Origin: WGMK01 sp046047315
GTDB taxonomy: Bacteria; Hydrogenedentota; Hydrogenedentia; Hydrogenedentales; JAEUWI01
NCBI GenBank assembly: GCA_046047315.1
Contig: JBJOID010000062.1
Location: 1 to 64,000 of the forward strand
DNA length: 64,000 nt
Reading direction: 5' to 3'
Shown here: positions 24,619 to 32,974 of the stretch, in pieces
Numbering within the stretch: the stretch's first letter is position 1
Layout of the letters: each line of letters opens with the position of its first letter
Made by a program: the position numbers and the translations under genes
The notes under the pieces: generated by a model
The model's database searches: none
What the model saw: only the letters and a program-made list of their open reading frames with translations
Told to the model about the DNA's origin: nothing

Positions 24619-25656
24619 TCAACGCGAGGCGAGCTTCACGGTCTTTCCGGTTTGCGCGGCTTTCTCCATGGCGAGCACGAGCTCCAGCGAACGCTTGCCC
24701 TCTTCTCCCGTGCAGAAGGGTTCTTCAAGCCCAAGGCAAGCGCGGGCAAAGCGCCCACCGGCATCCAGTCCCCACGAACCCGCATAGTCCCCCGCGGGCG
24801 CGGGTGGGTCGAACACGATCTCGCAGGAAGGATTGTGCAGGTGCGCGACGCAGGGCTTGTCGGGCCACATCTGCACCCGCAGCGTTCCCATTTCGCAGTG
24901 GAAGATGGTGTAGTCCACCCCCTTGCCGTAAGCGGTCCACGAGGCGCAGATGGTCCCCACGGCCCGGTCTTTAAACTTCACGCAGGAAACCAGGTTGTCA
25001 TCCACGTCCGACTTGGGGTTGTCCACATTCTCAACGAAGGCGTTCACTTCGGAGACCTCCTTGCCGGTGAGGTATCGTACGAGGTCCGCCTTGTGCACGC
25101 CGAGGTCGGCCATCGCGCCGAAGCGCGCTTCCTTCTTGCGCCAAAACCACTTGCCCTCCGGCGACCAGTCACGCGGGCTGCTGTGGCCGAACATGGCGGT
25201 CACATGCAGCACCCGGCCCAACAGGCCGCTGTCGAGGACTTCCTTCGCCTTGATGTGCGGCGGGAACAGACGCTGGCACTGGTTCACCATCAAGAGCACC
25301 CCAGCCTTGCTGGCCGCGTCAATCATCTGCTGGGCCTCGGCGGCGCTGGTGGCCATGGGCTTTTCCACCAGCACATGCTTTCCGGCCTTGGCCGCCGCGA
25401 TGGACACCGGGCCATGCAGCACATTCGGCAGGCATACCGAGACGGCCTCCACCTTGGGATCTTTCAGGAGTTCCTTAAAATCCTTGTAGAGTGCCGCATC
25501 CGGCGCGAAGCGTTCGGCCAGCCCGCGGGCCTGGGCAAGGTTGCTGTCGCAGAGCGCCACGATCTCCGCGTCGGGGCTGTTCGCGTAGTCGGGCACATGC
25601 AGTTCCCGGGAAATTGCGCCACAACCAATCACGCCCACCTTAAGAGTCTTGCCCAC
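24619..25656 (-). CDS. Gfo/Idh/MocA-family NAD(P)-dependent oxidoreductase
   Basis: A 345-residue dehydrogenase acting on a sugar, polyol or sugar-derivative. The Rossmann start VGVIGCGAISRELHVPDYAN is followed by VALCDSN. The LVEKPMATSAAEAQQM motif contains the EKP catalytic/cofactor segment, and the C-terminal alpha/beta domain carries FGHSSPRDWSPEGKWFW and DLGVHKADLVRYLTG (the D-x-x-x-H pair). GTG 25656 is chosen because AGGAGA lies ten bases upstream and the Rossmann strand follows at once; the longer frame to 25698 is weaker. It follows the sulfatase gene on the same strand after 81 bases, so both may take part in carbohydrate breakdown. Confidence 0.92.
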   Translation of the reverse strand: MGKTLKVGVIGCGAISRELHVPDYANSPDAEIVALCDSNLAQARGLAERFAPDAALYKDFKELLKDPKVEAVSVCLPNVLHGPVSIAAAKAGKHVLVEKPMATSAAEAQQMIDAASKAGVLLMVNQCQRLFPPHIKAKEVLDSGLLGRVLHVTAMFGHSSPRDWSPEGKWFWRKKEARFGAMADLGVHKADLVRYLTGKEVSEVNAFVENVDNPKSDVDDNLVSCVKFKDRAVGTICASWTAYGKGVDYTIFHCEMGTLRVQMWPDKPCVAHLHNPSCEIVFDPPAPAGDYAGSWGLDAGGRFARACLGLEEPFCTGEEGKRSLELVLAMEKAAQTGKTVKLASR

Positions 25657-25737
25657 GCTGCTGGTTCTCCTGTTAATTGCATCCGGTTCCCGGGGCATCG
25701 CGCCCGCGAAGCCGCGATACGATAGAAGGTTGCGGGG

Positions 25738-27600
25738 CTAGTTTTCCATCATCATGGCATGCAGGCGTGTCGCGGCGCGGACCACATACTTGCTTTCCCG
25801 ATCCTCGCGCGCCTTCGCCAGATCGTCGATCAATCCGGTGGCATGGCGGGGTGCGGCCTCGAGCGCCTGCACCGCCAGCAGACGCAGCCACGGATCCTTT
25901 CCGCCCAACGCCGCCCTGATGACGGCCAGGGATTCCTCGATGGCCAGGTCGCGTTCCAGACAAAGCGCCGCAGCAGTGAGTGCAACCAGGGGCGACGCAT
26001 CCTTGATGTATCCGGCAAGCGTGTCGCTATCCCGCAAGGCGAGCACGGTCCAATAGCGAACCGAAGGCTCAGGCGACTGCGACAACGCGTCCAGTTCTCC
26101 CGCCTCGGCACTGGCCGGTTCAGCCGCCAGCATGGCCGCCCGCCAGAGGGTCTTCTGAAATCCGGGGCTTCGTTCTTCCAGTGCGCGCATCAGGTCGGCG
26201 CGCGGCGTCATCTCCCGTTGGAGCCGCCATAATTCCGCCTCGGGAATCAGCCCCATGTCGCCCGCATCACGGGACCATTGCGCGAGCGCGTTGCGCATGG
26301 CGGACAAACGTTCCGCGATTTCAGCCTTGGTCGCGAGGTTGTTCAATTCATGGGGGTCTGCCTCCAAGTCGTACAGCTCTTCCACGGGCTTGGACGTCGC
26401 TGCCACCCAGGCCGTTGCCGGTGTGAGTTCCCCGGCCGCCTTGAGGCGGTGCAGCTCCTGCTTCACCGGACTCTGCTCCTCATATTCCATGTATTGGTCG
26501 TAAGGCTTCCAAGGCATGAAGTGACGCACATAGCGGAATCGGCCATCGCGCACCGACCGGATCAGGTCGTAACGTTCGTCCATGCGGTCGCGGCCCGAGA
26601 AGACAAGCGACGCAGTCGCATCGTCGAGAAAGTCTCTGCCCTGCATGCGCGAACCCGGAGCCAAACCCGCGAACGCCAGCATGGTGGGTGCCAAGTCGAT
26701 CGAACTGACCAGGCGATTGTTCACGGTGCCGGGTGTGGCCTGCTCTCCACGGTACTGTTCCGGGATACGGAGAATGAGAGGAATGCGGGTGCCTGAGTCG
26801 TAGGGCCAGCGCTTGCAGCGCGGCAGCCCTGCGCCATGGTCGCTCCAGAAGACGACGATGGTTTCGTCGCCGAGGCCGTCCTCGTTGAGTTCCCGCAGCA
26901 GCGCGTCAGCCCACTGGTCCAGCGCCGCAATGCCGTCGTAATAGTTGGCCCATTGGCGCCGGACCACAGGCGTGTCCGGGTGATAGGGTGGCGGCGTGAT
27001 GGCCGCAGGGTCGGCGCGGTCTTCCTCCTTCAGCCCCTCGGTGATGTAAGTGCGGCCCTTGTCATCCGCCCGCACCTGGCCCTCATGTGTGCCCGTATAG
27101 TTGAACACCGCGAAGAAGGGTTGATCAGGTTCAGGGCGGTTGCGCCAGTGTGCCCTGCCGCTCGATTCGTCCCACACCTCCTTGGGCTTCGCGAAATTGT
27201 AGTCTTCCTTGCTGTTGTTGGTGCAGTAATATCCCGCCGCCCGCAACAACTGCGGCAACAGCTTGACGTCTTCCGGCAGAACCGGAAGCGTCGTTGGCGA
27301 AGCGCCCTCCCCGCCCGTGCGCATGTGGTGCGCGCCAATGGCCCAGGGATACATGCCTGTAATCACCGCCGCGCGATTGGGTGCACAGACCGGCGCCACT
27401 GTGAAGGCATGGGTGTAACGCAGCCCCTCTGCCGCAAGCGCGTCCAGCGTAGGTGTCCGGGCATGTGGGTCGCCATAGCAGCCAAGGTGCGGTCCCATGT
27501 CTTCGGCCGAGAGCCAGAGTATGTTGGGGCGATCAGCGGCGGCGCTTCCCATCCAAGACACCGCCACCAGCAAGGCGAACAACTTCCAGCAGCCACGCAT
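25738..27600 (-). CDS. Exported S1-family sulfatase with HEAT-like C-terminus
   Basis: A 620-residue exported sulfatase. A signal peptide (about 1-22, ending SAAADR) precedes the alkaline-phosphatase-fold domain. The nucleophile motif is canonical: CAPNR within VCAPNRAAVITGMYP, so formylglycine formation by a maturase is expected. Metal ligands are in LSAEDMGPH and FWSDHGAGLP. After about residue 480 the sequence becomes helical repeats of HEAT type (VRYWTVLALRDSDTLAG, WLRLLAVQALEAAPRH), an unusual extension that could mediate protein contacts. ATG 27600 has GGAGGG nine bases upstream. The substrate is unknown; S1 members act on sulfated glycans. It pairs with the downstream oxidoreductase. 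Confidence 0.93.
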   Translation of the reverse strand: MRGCWKLFALLVAVSWMGSAAADRPNILWLSAEDMGPHLGCYGDPHARTPTLDALAAEGLRYTHAFTVAPVCAPNRAAVITGMYPWAIGAHHMRTGGEGASPTTLPVLPEDVKLLPQLLRAAGYYCTNNSKEDYNFAKPKEVWDESSGRAHWRNRPEPDQPFFAVFNYTGTHEGQVRADDKGRTYITEGLKEEDRADPAAITPPPYHPDTPVVRRQWANYYDGIAALDQWADALLRELNEDGLGDETIVVFWSDHGAGLPRCKRWPYDSGTRIPLILRIPEQYRGEQATPGTVNNRLVSSIDLAPTMLAFAGLAPGSRMQGRDFLDDATASLVFSGRDRMDERYDLIRSVRDGRFRYVRHFMPWKPYDQYMEYEEQSPVKQELHRLKAAGELTPATAWVAATSKPVEELYDLEADPHELNNLATKAEIAERLSAMRNALAQWSRDAGDMGLIPEAELWRLQREMTPRADLMRALEERSPGFQKTLWRAAMLAAEPASAEAGELDALSQSPEPSVRYWTVLALRDSDTLAGYIKDASPLVALTAAALCLERDLAIEESLAVIRAALGGKDPWLRLLAVQALEAAPRHATGLIDDLAKAREDRESKYVVRAATRLHAMMMEN

Positions 27601-27752
27601 TTCTCGACCCTCCACAAGCTTCGTTACCGCTTTTCACGCGCTTGCGCTAGACTACGCGCGCCCGCCCGGTTTGTCCATGCTGTTGAATACGTCGGCGTGG
27701 CCCATCGTCAATCGACCACAGGTTCTTCAGTTCGAACTGCGGAGATTTCCAC

Positions 27753-28991
27753 ATGCCTCGCGTGACGCTTATTCTCATGTCGATTGTCCTCACGTTGGCG
27801 GGATGCCAGTCGAAACCGGCCCCCGTTCCGCCCCATGTCTACCTCGTGCTTACTGACGACCCCGCGACCAGCATCACCGTGCAGTTCCACACGCAGGATG
27901 CCGTGGCCAGTACGGTCGACTATGCGGCCCTCGGCGCGGACGGTCAGCCTGGCGAGACGCTTCACGCCGCGGGCACCTCACTCCAGGTGCCGGGTCTTGC
28001 CGACGGCCGCCATGTCCACGCGGTGCCGCTGAGCGGGCTGCGCCCCGGCACGCAATATCAATTCACCACCAGCAGCGGAGCGACGGGAAAGTTCACCACG
28101 CTGGAAGGCGGGGAAGCGCCGCTGCGGGTGCTGTTTGCCGGGGACATGGGCACGGATGAATCTTCCGTGAACTTCATGAAGCGCGCCGCCGCGCTGGACC
28201 CCGATATCGCCATGCTCGGCGGCGACCTCGCCTACGACGACGGCAAGCTCCGCAAGGTGGGCGTGTGGGATGCATGGATGAACCACTGGCGGCAGCACAT
28301 GGTGCGCAGCGATGGAAGCATGGTTCCCCTGATCGCCGCGGTGGGCAATCATGAAATTAACGGCGAGGACTCGAGTGATCCGCTCGTGAAGGCGCCCTTC
28401 TACGCGGGCTTTTTCGCGCAGGGCGGCAGTGCGCATTTCGTGCGCGACATCAGCCCTCTCGCCCGGATAGTGGTGTTGGACTCTGACTATTTCACATCGG
28501 AGCAAGAGCAGGCGCCGTTCTTGGACAAGGCCCTGGACAACGGGGACCATGCGGAGTATCTCATCGCGAACTACCACGTGGCCCTTTTTCCCACGCACAA
28601 CGACTTTGACCAGGATCATCCCACGGCGGGCCGCAATCATTGGCTGCCGCTCTTTGATCGCCACGACGTGACCGTCGCCTTCGAGCACCATGATCACGCC
28701 TTCAAGCGGACCCACCCCATCACGGGTGGTGCTGTCGATCCGGAAGGCGTCGTCTACCTGGGCGATGGCTGCATGGGCCAGGAGGCGCGCTCGGTCAAGG
28801 AGCCCGACGCCTGGTACTTTGCCAAGGCGGAACCCCGCGCCCACTTCTGGATCGCGGACATCACCGACGACGCGATGATCTGCAAGGCCGTGGACGAGCA
28901 GGGGGTCGTCTTTGACACCGTCGAATTTGAACCGAGAGAATCCGCCGATGAGGCCCCAGTCCTCCCGGGCACCCCGGCGTCCGCATCGTGA
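27753..28991 (+). CDS. Purple acid phosphatase-like metallophosphoesterase lipoprotein
   Basis: A 412-residue predicted lipoprotein: the lipobox LTLAGC ends at Cys18. A fibronectin-like domain (about 30-120), typical of purple acid phosphatases, precedes the calcineurin-type domain. All metal-binding blocks are present: LFAGDMGTDE, GGDLAYDDG, VGNHEING, IANYHVALFP and EHHDHAFKRTHP. The Tyr of LAYD is the charge-transfer ligand position of purple acid phosphatases. It probably removes phosphate from extracellular organophosphates. GGAGA precedes ATG 27753 at a normal distance. It is divergent from the sulfatase. The C-terminal 25 residues are Ala/Pro/Ser-rich. Confidence 0.9.
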   Translation: MPRVTLILMSIVLTLAGCQSKPAPVPPHVYLVLTDDPATSITVQFHTQDAVASTVDYAALGADGQPGETLHAAGTSLQVPGLADGRHVHAVPLSGLRPGTQYQFTTSSGATGKFTTLEGGEAPLRVLFAGDMGTDESSVNFMKRAAALDPDIAMLGGDLAYDDGKLRKVGVWDAWMNHWRQHMVRSDGSMVPLIAAVGNHEINGEDSSDPLVKAPFYAGFFAQGGSAHFVRDISPLARIVVLDSDYFTSEQEQAPFLDKALDNGDHAEYLIANYHVALFPTHNDFDQDHPTAGRNHWLPLFDRHDVTVAFEHHDHAFKRTHPITGGAVDPEGVVYLGDGCMGQEARSVKEPDAWYFAKAEPRAHFWIADITDDAMICKAVDEQGVVFDTVEFEPRESADEAPVLPGTPASAS

Positions 28992-29003
28992 TACACTCGC
29001 CGG

Positions 29004-29426
29004 ATGAATCCCCCATTTGAACTGACATCCGAGGCTATCGATCCTGTGGCCTGTGCGGAAAGCCTGCGGGCATCCAGCTGCGGCGCCTGCGTCACCTTTG
29101 AGGGCTGGGTGCGCGACCACAACGAGGGACGCGGCGTAACCCGCCTTGAGTACGAAGCCTACCCGGCGGTGGCCCTGAGCGAAGGGAAGCGCATCCTCGA
29201 CGAAGTGATGGCGCGGCACGGCGTGATGCACGCCTATTGCGTTCACCGCGTGGGCGATCTGGCCATCGGCGACATGGCGGTCTGGGTGGGCGTGAGCGCC
29301 GGCCATCGCGGCGAGGCCTTTGCCGCCTGCCGCGAAATCATCGACGAGATCAAGAAGCGCGTGCCCATCTGGAAGCGCGAGCACTACGTCGAAGGCGACA
29401 GCGGCTGGTTGAACGCGGGCGCTTAA
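29004..29426 (+). CDS. moaE: MoaE, molybdopterin synthase catalytic subunit
   Basis: A 140-residue large subunit that transfers sulfur from MoaD thiocarboxylate to precursor Z. The conserved strand ACVTFEGWVRDHNEGRGV, the LEYEAYPAVALSEGKRIL helix, VHRVGDLAIGDMAVWVGV and the active-site lysine motif EIKKRVPIWKREHY are all present. Length is normal. No moaD, moaA or moaC is nearby, so the small subunit must be encoded elsewhere. The gene starts 12 bases after the phosphatase stop and ends by overlapping the uvrC stop (TTAA at 29423-29426). ATG 29004 lacks a clear ribosome site, so co-translation from the upstream gene is plausible. Confidence 0.95.
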   Translation: MNPPFELTSEAIDPVACAESLRASSCGACVTFEGWVRDHNEGRGVTRLEYEAYPAVALSEGKRILDEVMARHGVMHAYCVHRVGDLAIGDMAVWVGVSAGHRGEAFAACREIIDEIKKRVPIWKREHYVEGDSGWLNAGA

Positions 29427-31324
29427 GGCTCCGCCCGCAGGGCCGCGTGAATCTCTGCGGCGAGTTTATCGCCCAGGCCCGGCACGGCGGCGAGTTCTCC
29501 GAGCGAGGCCTCGCGAAGCTTCTTCACCGAGCCGAAGCGCTTGAGCAGGGATTTCGCGCGGGCGGGCCCGACGCCCGGCAGGTTCACCAGCGCGGTCTCG
29601 CGCATCGTCTTGCCACGCTTCTTGCGATGATACGTGATGGCAAAGCGATGCGCTTCGTCGCGCACCTGGGCCGCCAGCCAGACCACCGGACCCTTCTGGT
29701 CGAGAATGACGGGATTGCTGCGCCCGGGCAGGAAGAAGCGCTCGGGGCTGCGCCCCCCGGAATCTTGATCGCGCGACTTGGCGATGCTGACTACCGGCAC
29801 GTCGTCGAGGCCGAGATCCTTCAGGGCGGTCACGGCCACGTTGAGCTGGCCCTTGCCGCCGTCGATGAGCACCAGCGACGGAAGATCATTCTCCTCGATG
29901 GCGCGCCGGTAGCGGCGCAGCAAGACCTCGCGCATGCTGGCGAAATCGTCCTGACCATCCACCGTCTTCATGCTGAAGCGCCGGTAGCGGGCCTTGTCGG
30001 GCTGGCCATTCGTGAACACCACCATCGACGCGACAGTCTGGCTGCCCTGAATGGTGGAGATGTCGAAACACTCGATCCGCTCCGGCAGCGTGGGCAGGTG
30101 CAGCGCCTTCTGCATTTCCTGCACGGCGTCGCCGCGCGCCTTCTCCTTCATGCGCTTCTCGGCGAACTGCTGGCGGGCGTTTCGCATGGCCATGTCCACC
30201 ATCGCGCGCTTGTCGCCGCGCTGTGGACAATGCACCACGACGCCCTTGCCGCGCTGTTCCGAGAGCACCTCAGCCAGGGTATCGGCCTCCTCCAGGGGAA
30301 ATGGCAACAAGATCTCGGCGGGAATCTGCGGCGCGTCGGCGTAGTATTGCAGGATGAGCGTCCCCAGCAGTTCTTCGACAGGCATCTCCTGCCGCTCGAA
30401 CGAAAAGGCGCGGCCGCCGAGCATCCGCCCCCGGCGGTAAAACAGCGCCTGCACCTCGGTATAGCGGCCGTCGTTGTAGTACCCAAAGACGTCGCGCTCT
30501 TCCTCCCCGCGCAGGGTAACCGCGCGCTGCTTCTCCATGGTGCTGCGCAAATCATAGAGCCGGTCGCGCAGGATGGCGGCCGCCTCGAACTCAAGGTTGG
30601 CGGCAAGCTGCTGTATCTGTGACAGCAGCTTGGCTTCGAGCTCGGCGGTGCGGCCTTCAAGGATGTACAAAACCTGCTCGACGATCTCGTGGTATTGCTC
30701 GCGCGTCACATACTTCACGCAGGGCGCCACGCACTGTTTCATCTGGTAATACAGGCAGGGGCGCACGCGGTTTTGCAGCACATGGTCGGAGCAGGTGCGC
30801 AAGGGAAACATGCGCTGAATCTGGCGCAGGGTGCGCCGCGCCGCGCCGGTGTCGTGGTACGGCCCGAAATAGCGGGCGCCGTCGCGCTTGAAGCGGCGCA
30901 CCACCGTGATGCGGGGGAACTCCTCGCGCGGATCGAAGCGCAGGCTGATGTAGGTCTTGTCGTCGCGCAGGTGCACGTTGTAGCGGGGGCGGTGCTGCTT
31001 GATAAGGCTGTTTTCCAGCAGCAGCGCCTCCTTCTCGTTGGCCGTCACGAGAAAGGTGATGCGCGCCACCCGCCGCATGAGGAACTTGACGCTGTAGCGC
31101 GAGTCCGTCTCGCTGATGTACTGCCGCACCCGCGCGCGAAGGTTCTTCGCCTTGCCCACATACAGCGGGCGCTCCTTCTCGTCGAGCATCATGTAGCAGC
31201 CGGGGTCCTGCGGCACGGTCGCGATATCGAAACTTTCGCGAAAAGCCTCGACCGTGGCCCGCTGCTCCAGGCCGAAATTGAGGCTCAGTCCCGCAACGGC
31301 GGGCGTGGGGCATTCGTCTTCCAT
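29423..31324 (-). CDS. uvrC: UvrC, excinuclease subunit C
   Basis: A 633-residue nuclease making both incisions in nucleotide excision repair. The domains run in order. The GIY-YIG domain (PQDPGCYMMLDEKERPLYVG then KAKNLRARVRQY, about 40-75) comes first. A Cys-rich block (about 160-185) is next, then the UVR domain (LAANLEFEAAAILRDRLYDL, about 225). The RNase H-like endonuclease carries FDISTIQGS and LVLIDGGKGQLN, and two helix-hairpin-helix motifs (LPGVGPARAKSLLKRFG, VPGLGDKLA) close the protein. Start ATG 31324 has GAGGAA just upstream. It is complete and of standard length. Its stop codon shares bases with that of moaE. Confidence 0.97.
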   Translation of the reverse strand: MEDECPTPAVAGLSLNFGLEQRATVEAFRESFDIATVPQDPGCYMMLDEKERPLYVGKAKNLRARVRQYISETDSRYSVKFLMRRVARITFLVTANEKEALLLENSLIKQHRPRYNVHLRDDKTYISLRFDPREEFPRITVVRRFKRDGARYFGPYHDTGAARRTLRQIQRMFPLRTCSDHVLQNRVRPCLYYQMKQCVAPCVKYVTREQYHEIVEQVLYILEGRTAELEAKLLSQIQQLAANLEFEAAAILRDRLYDLRSTMEKQRAVTLRGEEERDVFGYYNDGRYTEVQALFYRRGRMLGGRAFSFERQEMPVEELLGTLILQYYADAPQIPAEILLPFPLEEADTLAEVLSEQRGKGVVVHCPQRGDKRAMVDMAMRNARQQFAEKRMKEKARGDAVQEMQKALHLPTLPERIECFDISTIQGSQTVASMVVFTNGQPDKARYRRFSMKTVDGQDDFASMREVLLRRYRRAIEENDLPSLVLIDGGKGQLNVAVTALKDLGLDDVPVVSIAKSRDQDSGGRSPERFFLPGRSNPVILDQKGPVVWLAAQVRDEAHRFAITYHRKKRGKTMRETALVNLPGVGPARAKSLLKRFGSVKKLREASLGELAAVPGLGDKLAAEIHAALRAEP

Positions 31325-31472
31325 GGTTCCTCGCGTGGAATGTATCGGCAGGCTCCGAAAGTTTAACGGAATGACGGCGTGCGTTGCCCGGCGGCGTGGT
31401 GTTGGCTATGCCACTCCGTGCGAGAAATCGTGGTACCCTTGGGGTGACGCTTGAAGCGGTCGAGGAGTCAGG

Positions 31473-32171
31473 ATGCTGCATCGCGGTTTCCGGATAGGCG
31501 AACATTTTTCCACTGCCCTGCTCCTGCAACTTCTGTTTGGCCCCGGCCACCCCCCGGAAAAACGCTGGGCGGCGCTGCTGGCGCTTGGGGTAAAACCCGA
31601 ACCGGAAGCCTTTGATGCACTTCGACAGGCACTCCACCACCCGGACTGGGAGATGCGCCGCTTTGCGCTCGAGGCCGTGCGGCGGCACCCCAGGGTGGTG
31701 GATGCCCGCGCGCAGGTGATTGCGCTCCTTTTCGACGTGGATGACGAGGTGCGCCAGAAGGCATGCCGGGTGTGCGCGGAACTGGGATGGAGCGACGCCC
31801 GCGCCGGCATCGTCACCTTGCTCCGCGCCGTGAACCCCGACGTGCGCGACACGGCCGCCAACGCCCTGGGTCTGCTCTGGCATGAGGACTATTTCGACGC
31901 GCTGCTCGAGCGCTACCGTGAGGACGAGCGCCGGGCCGTGCGCATCGCCGCGGCCAAGACCCTTCGGGCGCGCGTAAGCCAGCGGCACTGGCGTCGCCTC
32001 TTCACCCTATGGGCGCACGATCGCGAAGCGCGCCACCGGCTCTGGGCCTGTGAACTCCTCGAGCGTTTCGGAGGGCGGGCCTACCTGCCCCGGTTGGCTC
32101 CGCTCCTCGTCGACCGCAACCAGAACGTGCGCAAGGCGGCCAGCGAGATTGCCGGTCGCCTGGCGGCCTGA
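31473..32171 (+). CDS. HEAT-repeat protein, unknown role
   Basis: A 232-residue all-helical protein. From residue 30 onward it is a series of about 30-residue HEAT/PBS-lyase-type repeats, for example HHPDWEMRRFALEAVRRHP, DVDDEVRQKACRVCAELGW and VNPDVRDTAANALGLLWHE. Such proteins are protein-binding scaffolds and have no catalytic site. No signal peptide or membrane segment is visible, so it is probably cytoplasmic. GAGGAG precedes ATG 31473 at a normal distance. It stands between divergent uvrC and convergent DUF1080, giving no functional clue. Partner unknown. Confidence 0.85.
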   Translation: MLHRGFRIGEHFSTALLLQLLFGPGHPPEKRWAALLALGVKPEPEAFDALRQALHHPDWEMRRFALEAVRRHPRVVDARAQVIALLFDVDDEVRQKACRVCAELGWSDARAGIVTLLRAVNPDVRDTAANALGLLWHEDYFDALLERYREDERRAVRIAAAKTLRARVSQRHWRRLFTLWAHDREARHRLWACELLERFGGRAYLPRLAPLLVDRNQNVRKAASEIAGRLAA

Positions 32172-32182
32172 GTCCCAACGGC

Positions 32183-32908
32183 TCAGGGCAGTTGCCGGAT
32201 CCGCAGGTTGCGAAACTCGATGGGCGACCCTTCCGACTCGAGGGCGAGATAGCCCGTGGCTGGCGTGCATTCGGTGCCGCCCGACACCTCTTCCCCGTTC
32301 ACCCACAAGCGTACCTCGCCGTTGATGGCGCGGATGTAGTAGACATTCCATTCCCCAACGCCCTTGCTCAGGTTCTTGCTGGGAAAGCTGCGCTTGCCAT
32401 CCGGCGCAACCGGGGGAAAGGGCTTCATGTCGGAGACGCCCACCGGGAACACGTCGCCATGGCTGGTGAACCAATCCGCCTTCTTGCCGCCCTTCTCGTA
32501 TTCCTCCGTGTAGCCATGGTCGAGAATCTGCACCTCAATGCCATGCGGCAGTTTGTTGCGACCAAGGTCGGTGACGGATTCCTCCGTCACCCAAAGGAAG
32601 ACCCCCGAGTTTCCGGCGGACTTCATGTGCCGCCACTCCACCACCAGCTCGAAGTTGGTCACCTTGTAGGGCGTGCGAATCACCCCCACCGGACTGCCGG
32701 TGCAATAAATCATGTTGTCCTCGAAGCGCCACGTATCTTCGTCGCAGTTCACGTTGACGAAGTCCTCCTGCGTGAGCGGCCGCCAGCCGGGGCCGCTGTT
32801 GGCCTGCACCGAAACCATCGGCTCCACTCCCGCCTGCGGGGTGGCCTCAGCATGGGCCAGGGAGATGGAACACAGGATCAACACAACGGACAAAGTGAAA
32901 CGCATCAT
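32183..32908 (-). CDS. Secreted DUF1080 protein (3-keto-disaccharide hydrolase-like)
   Basis: A 241-residue exported protein with signal peptide (about 1-21, ending SLAHAEA). It has a concanavalin-like beta-sandwich of the DUF1080 family, recently linked to 3-keto-glucoside/disaccharide hydrolysis. Family blocks are WRPLTQEDFVNVNCDEDTWR, GVIRTPYKVTNFELVVEWRH, SGVFLWVTEE, GIEVQILDHGY, EWNVYYIRAINGEVRLWVNG and GYLALESEGSPIEFRNLRIR. GGAAGG lies upstream of ATG 32908. The 66-base gap to the DUF3748 gene upstream on the same strand suggests a shared transcript. Such proteins are abundant in Planctomycetes- and Verrucomicrobia-type genomes. Confidence 0.9.
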   Translation of the reverse strand: MMRFTLSVVLILCSISLAHAEATPQAGVEPMVSVQANSGPGWRPLTQEDFVNVNCDEDTWRFEDNMIYCTGSPVGVIRTPYKVTNFELVVEWRHMKSAGNSGVFLWVTEESVTDLGRNKLPHGIEVQILDHGYTEEYEKGGKKADWFTSHGDVFPVGVSDMKPFPPVAPDGKRSFPSKNLSKGVGEWNVYYIRAINGEVRLWVNGEEVSGGTECTPATGYLALESEGSPIEFRNLRIRQLP

Positions 32909-32974
32909 GGTGGAGTCCTTCCATTTACGGCAGCTTGGGCCGAAGTCGTATCGTAGAGGGCCGGGGCCGCGCCT

